Origin: Acidobacteriota bacterium
GTDB lineage: Bacteria; Acidobacteriota; Terriglobia; Terriglobales; Acidobacteriaceae
Length of the DNA stretch: 21,018 bases
Assembly: GCA_021819255.1 (NCBI GenBank)
Contig: JAKART010000004.1
Span: forward strand, 1 to 21,018
Direction: 5' to 3'
Made by a program: the position numbers and the translations under genes. The notes beneath the pieces are model-generated. The model was given only the letters and a program-made list of their open reading frames with translations, had not been told where the DNA came from and made no database searches. Shown here piece by piece: positions 15,126-21,018 of this stretch; the stretch's first letter is position 1; each line of letters starts with the position of its first letter.

Positions 15126-16868
15126 TCATTGTTTGGAGGATACGCGGTAGTTGACGACGTAGAGAGTGCCCGGTTTGGAGGCCAGCCAGCGGTTGTAATG
15201 CACAGGAGCGAAGGGGGCTGGACCATAGCAGGCGTTTGGATCAAAGGACACGCCATAGCGAGCATCGATATGGGGAGTGTATCTGTACCAAAACATTTCG
15301 CACGTACCGGCCGGCGGATCTGTCATCGGCACATACGCGTCTGCTGGCAGGACAATCTCGTCATTGTTGATATGGCTGGCGTGCTGAAGTTCAACGTCCA
15401 GGTTATAGTCCCAGCCGTTATCGACGGAGGTATCGGGAACACCCGCGGCGCGAAGCTCTGTCATAAGAGAAACACGGGCACGGTAAAGCGCAAACGTGTT
15501 GTGTGTTACCGCCACGCCATACATGGCCGTGATCGCGACCAACACAGCAGCGGCCCTCGGCAAGCGAGGATCTATCCCGTCCTGGTAGTAGCGAGTCGCT
15601 GCGATAAGAGCGACAACCAGCAGACCGAGCGCATAGCGGTCGATGACCTCGGGAGTTCCTGCGCCGGCGATCGTTAGAGCTCGGTAGACGAGGAGAAGAG
15701 TATATGCGAGCGCAAAGGGACCAAGAAGAATCCCGAGGGACTTCCACGAGAGTCGTTCTGCGGGAGCGCTAGGATCCTGCCGCGGTCCTTGTGCGTTGAA
15801 TGAGGAGGCAATCAGGCCGATCAGACCGCCAAGTGAGGCAAGAGCAAGAAATCCTCGTGCTCCCCTGTCGAGGAAGCTCGGCGCAGTGCCCTTCAGCACC
15901 ATACCGTCGAATCCGCCGCGGTCAGTGACCCAATCATGAAATGTCGGCTCCAGGAGTGGTTCGAAACGGCCGCGGAGATGGCTCGGATAGACTGCCAGGA
16001 AGATGGCGAGGACAAGCAGGGCTGCGGCAAGGACACGGCGGCGGCTCTTGAAAATCTGTGGTAGGAACACCGCTCCGACAGGGAGCAGAAGAAAGGGGAT
16101 ATCCAGGAAGAAGAGGGTGAACTGTCGAAGGGTATACGAGACATTGAATGCGCCGATACCAAACTGCTCCGGGGTAGTGTATGGCTGTCGCTTCAACCAG
16201 AGCATGCAGGCAAAGACGGATACGAAACCTGCAAGGTTGGCGGCAACTCCACCGAGAAGAACGCGGCGCTGGGAGCGGAGCAGCCACAGCGTGCAGGGAA
16301 CCATCACAAGGACGCCGAGCCAGGTCAGTTGGCGGGATGTTCCGATAATGGCGCTCGCTGCAACAGCAAAGCACAGCCAGCCAACCGAGGAGTTTGCGGA
16401 CGGAGCGCGCAACGCGCGAAGGCAGCCGTACAGGCAAAGGACGATGCCGAACAGGCCGTGGATGTCGCTCATGAAGGTGACCGACAGCAACAGATACAGG
16501 GGCGACAGGACGAGCGCGAGAGTTCCGAGGGTCGCGTTGCGCTCGGTGATGTCTGCGAGCACGAGCGTTCGTTGCAGGAAAAACGCCATCAGGACCGCTA
16601 CGAGCAAGGTGCTCATGCGGACAGTAGTGAAGGAGAAACCCAAGAGCTTGACGAAAGCCGCGCCGACATAGAGCTGCCACAGGAGCATGGCAGCCGACCA
16701 TCCGTTGTAGGCGACGTGTCCGGTAGCCGCTAGTTTTTGCGCGACGAGGATATAGGGGCCGTCGTCGCAGATACCCATATTGGCATAGGGTCGCGCGATG
16801 AGTTCGCAGATGAGCACTGCCAAAGCGCAGAGGACGGCAGGAAGACGAAGACGGCGAACGAGTGGCAC
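15126..16868 (-). CDS. GT-C-type membrane glycosyltransferase, paralogue C3
   Basis: A 580-aa polytopic protein, the third member of the family at 3051-4838 and 4941-6674. It starts at GTG 16868 with GGAGG (16873-16877) exactly four bases upstream, as in the other two. Conserved points are MGICDDGPY (Asp pair near 35-36), YNGWSAAMLLWQLYVGAAF, FSFTTVRMSTLLVAVL and MSDIHGLFGIVLCLYGCLRALRAP. The C-terminal CYGPAPFAPVHY...PGTLYVVNY block is also present. Its DNA has diverged more from A and B than they have from each other. As for the paralogues, a lipid-phosphate-sugar-dependent transferase at the outer membrane face is the likely role. The following GtrB-like gene is the natural supplier of such a donor. 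Substrate not predictable. Confidence 0.75.
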   Translation of the reverse strand: MPLVRRLRLPAVLCALAVLICELIARPYANMGICDDGPYILVAQKLAATGHVAYNGWSAAMLLWQLYVGAAFVKLLGFSFTTVRMSTLLVAVLMAFFLQRTLVLADITERNATLGTLALVLSPLYLLLSVTFMSDIHGLFGIVLCLYGCLRALRAPSANSSVGWLCFAVAASAIIGTSRQLTWLGVLVMVPCTLWLLRSQRRVLLGGVAANLAGFVSVFACMLWLKRQPYTTPEQFGIGAFNVSYTLRQFTLFFLDIPFLLLPVGAVFLPQIFKSRRRVLAAALLVLAIFLAVYPSHLRGRFEPLLEPTFHDWVTDRGGFDGMVLKGTAPSFLDRGARGFLALASLGGLIGLIASSFNAQGPRQDPSAPAERLSWKSLGILLGPFALAYTLLLVYRALTIAGAGTPEVIDRYALGLLVVALIAATRYYQDGIDPRLPRAAAVLVAITAMYGVAVTHNTFALYRARVSLMTELRAAGVPDTSVDNGWDYNLDVELQHASHINNDEIVLPADAYVPMTDPPAGTCEMFWYRYTPHIDARYGVSFDPNACYGPAPFAPVHYNRWLASKPGTLYVVNYRVSSKQ

Positions 16869-16898
16869 TCAGCCTCCAGAGACGCTTGGGCGGGTAGT

Positions 16899-16916
16899 GT
16901 TGCGTACGACCGCAAC
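16899..16916. promoter_or_regulatory. Perfect 6-6-6 inverted repeat in the leader of paralogue C3
   Basis: GTTGCG, six spacer bases, CGCAAC. It lies 31-48 bases before the GTG start and downstream of the promoter-like element. It could be an operator or a small RNA hairpin; no equivalent is seen before the other paralogues. Confidence 0.35.
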
Positions 16917-16942
16917 AACCTGCAGTTCGCGGGATGTTGGAT

Positions 16943-16954
16943 TCAGAATAGCAA
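16943..16954 (-). promoter_or_regulatory. Extended -10-like promoter element for paralogue C3
   Basis: Minus-strand TTGCTATTCTGA, an extended -10 (TGC TATTCT), 75 bases before the GTG start. It matches the element before paralogue B in 11 of 12 positions and at the same distance. Confidence 0.5.
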
Positions 16955-17124
16955 GTGCCGGTGAGGAGATGACAAACGCAGGATCAGAGAAGGCTCCTCA
17001 GTATCCGGTCAGGCCGTAGCCCCGCTCCCCCGGGGAGGCGTCGGTAGCGTTGGCCATGTCGATCGGCGCCCACGCTGGAGACGCTTGGCCGCGAAGCGCT
17101 GCTTGAGCTTGCTGAAGCAGAGTT

Positions 17125-17152
17125 CGGCCTGCCTGTGCGGCAGGACAGGCCG
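17125..17152. terminator. Strong stem-loop downstream of clpB
   Basis: CGGCCTGCCTG pairs with CAGG-A-CAGGCCG: an 11-bp stem with one bulged A and a five-base loop (TGCGG), 60 bases after the clpB stop. No T-run follows on either strand, so the terminator role is uncertain. Confidence 0.4.
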
Positions 17153-17211
17153 CTCCGGAACGCTCCATGCCCTGGAGTTCAGTCACGCTCGACGCTTACG
17201 CTCCGGTTGAA

Positions 17212-19848
17212 TTACCCCGCGGGCGCGGGGTGCTGGACGTTGAACTCCAGCCCCTCCGCGCCTGCATCCACCACCACGTGGTCGCCGTGCCGCACCGTGC
17301 CGTCCAGGATCCTGATGGCCAGCTTGTCCTGCACCAGGCGCTGCAGCGCCCGCTTCAAAGGCCGCGCCCCATAGGTTGGATCGTAGCCGGCCTTGAAGAT
17401 CGCCTGGCGGGCCGCATCGGTCAGCTCCAGGGTGATGTGCCGGTCGGCCAGCAGCTTTTCCAGGTCCGCCAGACGCAGATCCACGATGTGCGCAAGCTGC
17501 GACTCCGCCAGCGGATGGAAGACCACCATCTCGTCCACGCGGTTGAGAAACTCCGGCCGGAAGTGCTTGCGCAGCTCCTCCAGCACCCGCGCGCTGGCGT
17601 CGGCAAAGCCCTCCTCGCCCTTGGCCCAGACCGTGGCCAGGTGGCCGGCCCCGATGTTCGAGGTCATGATCAGCACCGTGTTCTTGAAGTCCACGGTTCT
17701 GCCCTTGGAGTCCGTCAGGCGGCCGTCGTCGAGCACCTGCAGCAGCACGTGGAAGACGTCCGGATGGGCCTTTTCAATCTCATCGAAGAGCACCACCGCA
17801 TAGGGGCGGCGGCGGACCGCCTCGGTAAGCTGGCCGCCCTCGTCGAAGCCGACGTAGCCGGGAGGCGCGCCGATGAGACGGGCCACGGCGTGGCGCTCCA
17901 TGTACTCGCTCATGTCAATGCGCACCATGGCCTGCTCGTCGTCGAAGAGGAACTCGGCGAGAGCCCGGGCCGTCTCCGTCTTGCCCACGCCGGTGGGACC
18001 GAGGAAGATGAAGGAGCCGATGGGCCGTTTGGGGTCGCTGAGGCCGGCGCGGGAGCGGCGGATGGCGTTGGCCACGGCCACCAAAGCCTCATCCTGGCCG
18101 ATGACCCGGCGGCGCAGACGCTCTTCCATGTGGGTGAGCTTCTCCACCTCGCCCTCCAGCATCCGGGCCACAGGAATCCCGGTCCACTTGGAGACGATGC
18201 GGGCCACGTCCTCCTCGTCCACCTCCTCCTTGAGCAGGCGGGGGGCGCTGCCGGAGCGGGCGTCCGCCGCGCCTGCGTCCTGGCTTTGGGTGAGAGCTGC
18301 GAGCTCCTTTTCCGCCTTGGGGATCTCGCCGTACCGCAGCTCCGCGGCGCGTTGCAGGTCGCCCTTGCGGGTGGCCTCCTCGGCCTGGAAGCGCATCTGC
18401 TCCAGGCGCTGCTTGAGCGCGGCCACCTCACCGATGGCTCCCTTCTCCTTTTGCCAGCGGGCGCGCAGCCCGGCGATCTGCTCACGCACGCCGGCCAGCT
18501 CGCGGTCGACCTCGGAGAGGCGCTCGCGGGAGTTGGCATCGGACTCGCGCTGGAGGGCGTTGCGCTCGATCTCCAGGCTGATGGCGCGCCGCTCCAGGTC
18601 ATCGATCTCCACCGGCACGCTGCCGATCTGGATGGCCAGAGCGGCGGCGGCCTCATCGACCAGGTCAATGGCCTTGTCGGGCAGGAAGCGGTCCGAGATG
18701 TAACGGTGCGAGAGCTCGGCCGCGGCGACGATGGCCGAGTCCTTGATGCGCACCTTGTGGTGGGTCTCATAGCGCTCGCGCAGGCCGCGCAGGATGGCGA
18801 TGGTGTCCTCCACGTTAGGTTCGCCGACGTAGACGATCTGGAAGCGGCGCTCAAGGGCCGCATCCTTCTCGATGTACTTGCGGTACTCGTTGAGGGTGGT
18901 GGCTCCGATGGCGCGCAGATCGCCGCGAGCCAGCGCCGGCTTGAGCATGTTGCTGGCGTCGATGGCTCCCTCAGCCGCGCCGGCCCCGACCAGGGTGTGC
19001 AGCTCGTCGATGAAGAGGATGACTTGGCCGTTGGACTCCTCGATCTCCTTGAGCACCGCCTTGAGACGGTCCTCAAACTCGCCGCGGAACTTGGCCCCGG
19101 CCAGCATGGAGCCCAGGTCCAGCGAGATGACGCGCTTGTCGCGCAGCACCTCCGGCACGTCGCCCTGGAAGATCCTGCGCGCCAAGCCTTCCACGATGGC
19201 GGTCTTGCCCACGCCGGGCTCTCCAATGAGCACAGGGTTGTTCTTGGTGCGGCGGCTGAGCACCTGGATGACGCGCCGGATCTCCTCGTCGCGACCGATC
19301 ACCGGGTCCAGCCTGCCGCGGCGGGCCAACTCGGTGAGGTCCTTGGCGTATTTTTCCAGGGCTTGAAACTTGGCCTCGGGGTTCTGGTCCGTGACGCGCT
19401 GCGAGCCGCGCACCTTCTGCAGCGCCTTGAGGATGGCCGCATGGTCAGCCCCTTCGGCGGCGAGGGCCAGTTGCACCGGCCCTTGCTTTTGTTTGGCCAG
19501 AGAGAGCAGCAGGTGCTCGGTGGAGACGTAGTCGTCCTTGAAGTTATCCGCTTCCTTGAAGGCTCCCTCCAACGCCTGCGTCAGGGTCACGCTCATCCCG
19601 GGCTGCTGGGCGCCGCCGTGCACCTTGGGGAGCTTGGCGATGGCCCCGTGCAGCGTGGCCTGCAACTGGGGTGCGGCGACGCCGATCTTTTCCAGCACCG
19701 GACGCACCACGCCTTCCTCGTCCTCCAGCAGAGCGGCCATCAGGTGCAGGGGCAAAACCTCCGGATTGCCGTTCTCCGCAGCGCCGCTCTGAGCGGCCTG
19801 CAGCGCCTCCTGCGACTTCACCGTGAACTTGTCCCACTTGATGGCCAT
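17212..19848 (-). CDS. clpB: ATP-dependent disaggregase ClpB
   Basis: Hexameric AAA+ chaperone that, with DnaK, extracts polypeptides from aggregates in the cytoplasm. The protein has 878 aa, standard for ClpB. Domains in order: N domain (about 1-150, starting [16 protein letters not shown]), first AAA+ with Walker A GEPGVGKT (209-216) and Walker B ILFIDE (277-282), a coiled-coil middle domain (about 410-530) that marks ClpB rather than ClpA/ClpC, and second AAA+ with Walker A GPTGVGKT (617-624) and Walker B VVLFDE (685-690). The sensor region [11 protein letters not shown] is near the end. All catalytic residues seem intact. ATG 19848 has GGAGGAG seven bases upstream. A GC hairpin (17214-17231) overlaps the last codons and the stop. 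It lies 607 bases downstream of hsp20 in the same direction, with a terminator-like hairpin between, so separate transcription is likely. No CIRCE operator was found upstream. Confidence 0.97.
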   Translation of the reverse strand: MAIKWDKFTVKSQEALQAAQSGAAENGNPEVLPLHLMAALLEDEEGVVRPVLEKIGVAAPQLQATLHGAIAKLPKVHGGAQQPGMSVTLTQALEGAFKEADNFKDDYVSTEHLLLSLAKQKQGPVQLALAAEGADHAAILKALQKVRGSQRVTDQNPEAKFQALEKYAKDLTELARRGRLDPVIGRDEEIRRVIQVLSRRTKNNPVLIGEPGVGKTAIVEGLARRIFQGDVPEVLRDKRVISLDLGSMLAGAKFRGEFEDRLKAVLKEIEESNGQVILFIDELHTLVGAGAAEGAIDASNMLKPALARGDLRAIGATTLNEYRKYIEKDAALERRFQIVYVGEPNVEDTIAILRGLRERYETHHKVRIKDSAIVAAAELSHRYISDRFLPDKAIDLVDEAAAALAIQIGSVPVEIDDLERRAISLEIERNALQRESDANSRERLSEVDRELAGVREQIAGLRARWQKEKGAIGEVAALKQRLEQMRFQAEEATRKGDLQRAAELRYGEIPKAEKELAALTQSQDAGAADARSGSAPRLLKEEVDEEDVARIVSKWTGIPVARMLEGEVEKLTHMEERLRRRVIGQDEALVAVANAIRRSRAGLSDPKRPIGSFIFLGPTGVGKTETARALAEFLFDDEQAMVRIDMSEYMERHAVARLIGAPPGYVGFDEGGQLTEAVRRRPYAVVLFDEIEKAHPDVFHVLLQVLDDGRLTDSKGRTVDFKNTVLIMTSNIGAGHLATVWAKGEEGFADASARVLEELRKHFRPEFLNRVDEMVVFHPLAESQLAHIVDLRLADLEKLLADRHITLELTDAARQAIFKAGYDPTYGARPLKRALQRLVQDKLAIRILDGTVRHGDHVVVDAGAEGLEFNVQHPAPAG
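17214..17231. other. GC-rich perfect hairpin spanning the clpB stop codon
   Basis: ACCCCGC, loop GGGC, GCGGGGT: a 7-bp perfect stem covering the last codons and part of the TAA of clpB. AATTC follows on the minus strand, with no T-run. It may slow 3' decay or help termination. Confidence 0.4.
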
Positions 19849-19955
19849 CCAGGTTCTCCTCCGCGGCGCCGGCTCGAACCGACGCCGTCAACATGCTAAC
19901 TCCTCGTCATGGATGCAATGCCCTGCGCTCCCTGAGCCCCGGCCGGGACGATGCG

Positions 19956-20090
19956 GCTCTGGGAATGCCGCACGCCTGAAGCTCTGGGAATGCCGCACGC
20001 CTGTAGCTCTGGGAATGCCGCACGCCTGAGGCTCTGGGAATGCCGCACGCCTGAAGCTCTGGGAATGCCGCACGCCTGAGGCTCTGGGAA
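19956..20090. repeat. 25-bp tandem repeat, five full copies plus 10 bases
   Basis: Units begin gctctgggaatgccgc and start at 19956, 19981, 20006, 20031 and 20056; a partial copy of 10 bases is at 20081-20090. The first 23 bases are identical in every copy. Only the last two vary (aa, ta, ag, aa, ag). A TGCGGC just before the first copy can pair with GCCGCA inside it. Confidence 0.95.
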
Positions 20091-20113
20091 CACCCGATGA
20101 CCAAAGACAAAAC

Positions 20114-20150
20114 GGGGGCGAATCCAACGGTGCTTTTGGGATCCGCCCCC
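20114..20150 (-). terminator. Rho-independent terminator candidate downstream of hsp20
   Basis: GGGGGCG (20114-20120) pairs with CGCCCCC (20144-20150), and ATCC with GGAT inside, with one mismatch: an 11-bp GC-rich stem. On the minus strand it is followed directly by GTTTTGTCTTT. That fits termination of the leftward hsp20 transcript, about 305 bases after its stop, which would insulate clpB. The plus strand lacks a T-run. Confidence 0.65.
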
Positions 20151-20455
20151 CAGTCTCTCAACTGCAACAACTCTCCGCACGCCGGCGGAGTTGCCTCAAG
20201 GCCGCTGGCGGCCGCCGAAGAAAGCTGGCGACCGGGCAGGTTCTACTGCCTGGGCAAGGTCTTCTACCCCAGCCGGTGCGGCGGTTTGCCGGCCTCTCCC
20301 CCGCAAGCAGCGCTCCCCGGCAACCAGGTTAGGGGGCTGCGGCGGGCGCGTTGCGGGGGTGGAGCCGGGCGGATGCCTGGTATCGCGCCGCCGTGGGCTG
20401 CCGGGTACGGCGGCTTCGCGGAGGCTTCGATCCGAGCCCCGCCCAACTTCAGGTC

Positions 20456-20953
20456 TCAAGCCTTGGTCTTGGCCTCGACCTGCTTCTGCGCGGCCGGGGC
20501 GACCTGGACCTGAATCTGCTTCGGCTGAGACTCCGGCTTCTTGGCGAAGGAGATGCTCAGCACGCCATCGGCGCTGGTGGCCTCCACCTGCTCGGTGTTG
20601 ATGGTGGAGGGAAGCGTGAAGCTGCGCAGGAAGCTGCCATAACGGCGCTCGATACGATGGAAGTTCTCTTCCTTCTCCTCGCTCTCGAACTTGCGCTCAC
20701 CCTTGACGGTCAGGGTGCGGCCTTCAACCCGGATGTCCAGGTCTTCTCTGCGGATGCCCGGAACCTCGAACTTCAAAACCAGCTTCTCGGCGTCCTCATA
20801 GACATCCACGGCCGGCACAAAGCTCCCGGCCAAGAGGGACTCGGTTCCTTCGCTGGGACGGGAAAAGTCCTGGAAGATGGAGTTCAGACGATTCTGAAGA
20901 AGGGCGATGTCATTCAATCCGCTGCGAAATGGGGTCAAGCTTGTCAACGTCAT
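20456..20953 (-). CDS. Small heat-shock protein, Hsp20/alpha-crystallin family
   Basis: ATP-independent holdase that binds unfolding proteins and hands them to the DnaK/ClpB system. I choose ATG 20953, nine bases after AAGGAG, giving 165 aa; a TTG two codons upstream (20959) is only three bases from the ribosome site. The N-terminal arm (about 1-45) is hydrophobic and contains LLQNRLNSIFQDF. The alpha-crystallin domain follows (about 46-140): FVPAVDVYED, VLKFEVPGI, FHRIERRYGSFLRSFTLP, and the closing DGVLSISFAKK with the conserved G-x-L. The C-terminal extension has QIQV in place of a strict I-x-I motif, then a Gln/Lys/Ala-rich tail. Orientation matches clpB, which acts on the same substrates. 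The promoter lies mostly beyond the right edge. Confidence 0.95.
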   Translation of the reverse strand: MTLTSLTPFRSGLNDIALLQNRLNSIFQDFSRPSEGTESLLAGSFVPAVDVYEDAEKLVLKFEVPGIRREDLDIRVEGRTLTVKGERKFESEEKEENFHRIERRYGSFLRSFTLPSTINTEQVEATSADGVLSISFAKKPESQPKQIQVQVAPAAQKQVEAKTKA

Positions 20954-21018
20954 AGCCAATATCTCCTTGGAAGATTTCTCGGGTTCAAGACGCTGTCACC
21001 CGGCAGGGTCTTTGCAAT

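Larger units (their letters stand above)
16869..17211. other. Spacer between clpB end and paralogue C3 promoter
   Basis: 343 bases without a convincing gene. It holds the promoter element of paralogue C3, an inverted repeat at 16899-16916 and a strong stem-loop at 17125-17152. A 62-codon minus-strand frame at 16998-17186 starts with GTG, lacks a ribosome site and is not recognised. Confidence 0.5.
19849..20455. other. Long spacer between hsp20 and clpB, rich in repeats and hairpins
   Basis: 607 bases without a credible gene. It contains the 25-bp tandem repeat, a T-tailed hairpin, and stem-loops at 20168-20193 (CAACTC..CGC/GCG.GAGTTG, 2-base bulge), 20232-20253 (8 bp, one G-T pair) and 20387-20414 (GCCGCCGT/ACGGCGGC, 8-bp perfect, 12-base loop). 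The last lies 42 bases after the hsp20 stop. Open frames here are artefacts of GC-rich repeats. Confidence 0.6.

Noticed and set aside
16998..17186. 62-codon minus-strand open frame after clpB
   Set aside because: GTG start without a ribosome site, passes through a strong hairpin, and resembles no known protein.
17167..19899. 910-codon open frame on the plus strand
   Set aside because: It is antisense to clpB, which has every expected motif. The frame is open only because of the GC-rich codon bias and its translation is low-complexity.
19956..20090. Possible CRISPR array
   Set aside because: The units are directly adjacent, with no spacers between them, and there are no cas genes nearby.
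19888..20180. Three overlapping minus-strand open frames with repeated RHSQS/AAFPE-like peptides
   Set aside because: They are the same 25-bp DNA repeat read in three frames; no ribosome site supports any of them.
20984..20989. CTTGAA on the minus strand as a sigma-32 -35 box of hsp20
   Set aside because: There is no CCCAT-like -10 at proper spacing and it is too close to the start codon; the true promoter is probably beyond the window.

Overview
The window reads as a chromosomal piece of a GC-rich, Gram-negative-type bacterium. The mix of gene families, especially three members of one multi-pass membrane glycosyltransferase family, suggests an acidobacterium of the Terriglobia type. That placement is inference; there is no rRNA or other phylogenetic marker here. 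About 17 kb is a surface-polysaccharide (O-antigen or exopolysaccharide-like) locus, and the last 4 kb holds the heat-shock genes clpB and hsp20.

Layout. (1) 1-3018, plus strand: the C-terminal part of one GT-C-type membrane glycosyltransferase, then a second, complete one. (2) 3051-6674, minus strand: two paralogous 577-595 aa membrane glycosyltransferases, called GT-A and GT-B here. (3) 6810-8707, minus strand: rfbG and rfbF, the first two steps from glucose-1-phosphate to CDP-4-keto-6-deoxyglucose. (4) 8838-12850, plus strand, divergent from rfbF: rfbH (C3 dehydrase), an SDR sugar reductase/epimerase, and a split transketolase encoded by two genes. Every junction in this run overlaps, so it looks like one translationally coupled operon. 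(5) 13233-14012, plus strand: a TylF-like O-methyltransferase, overlapping tail to tail with the next gene. (6) 14009-16868, minus strand: a GtrB/DPM1-like polyprenyl-phosphate glycosyltransferase behind a third paralogue, GT-C3. (7) 17212-20953, minus strand: clpB, a 607-bp spacer with a 25-bp tandem repeat and a terminator-like hairpin, then hsp20.

How the genes may work together. RfbF, RfbG and RfbH make the CDP-3,6-dideoxy-4-keto-hexose intermediate. In the known yersiniose pathway the next enzymes are YerE, a thiamine-diphosphate enzyme that adds a two-carbon acetyl branch at C4, and YerF, a reductase. Here the same places are taken by a transketolase-like pair and an SDR. This suggests, as inference, that a ketol (glycolaldehyde) unit is added to make a different branched-chain deoxysugar, which the TylF-like enzyme might then methylate. 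The GtrB-like enzyme would load a sugar onto a lipid carrier for the GT-C membrane enzymes, which would use it on the outer face of the membrane.

Notable regulatory observations are a 12-bp extended -10-like element at a nearly fixed distance upstream of all three paralogous glycosyltransferases, their shared non-ATG starts with the same Shine-Dalgarno spacing, and a tandem 19-bp repeat next to a perfect TATAAT in the rfbF/rfbH divergent promoter.
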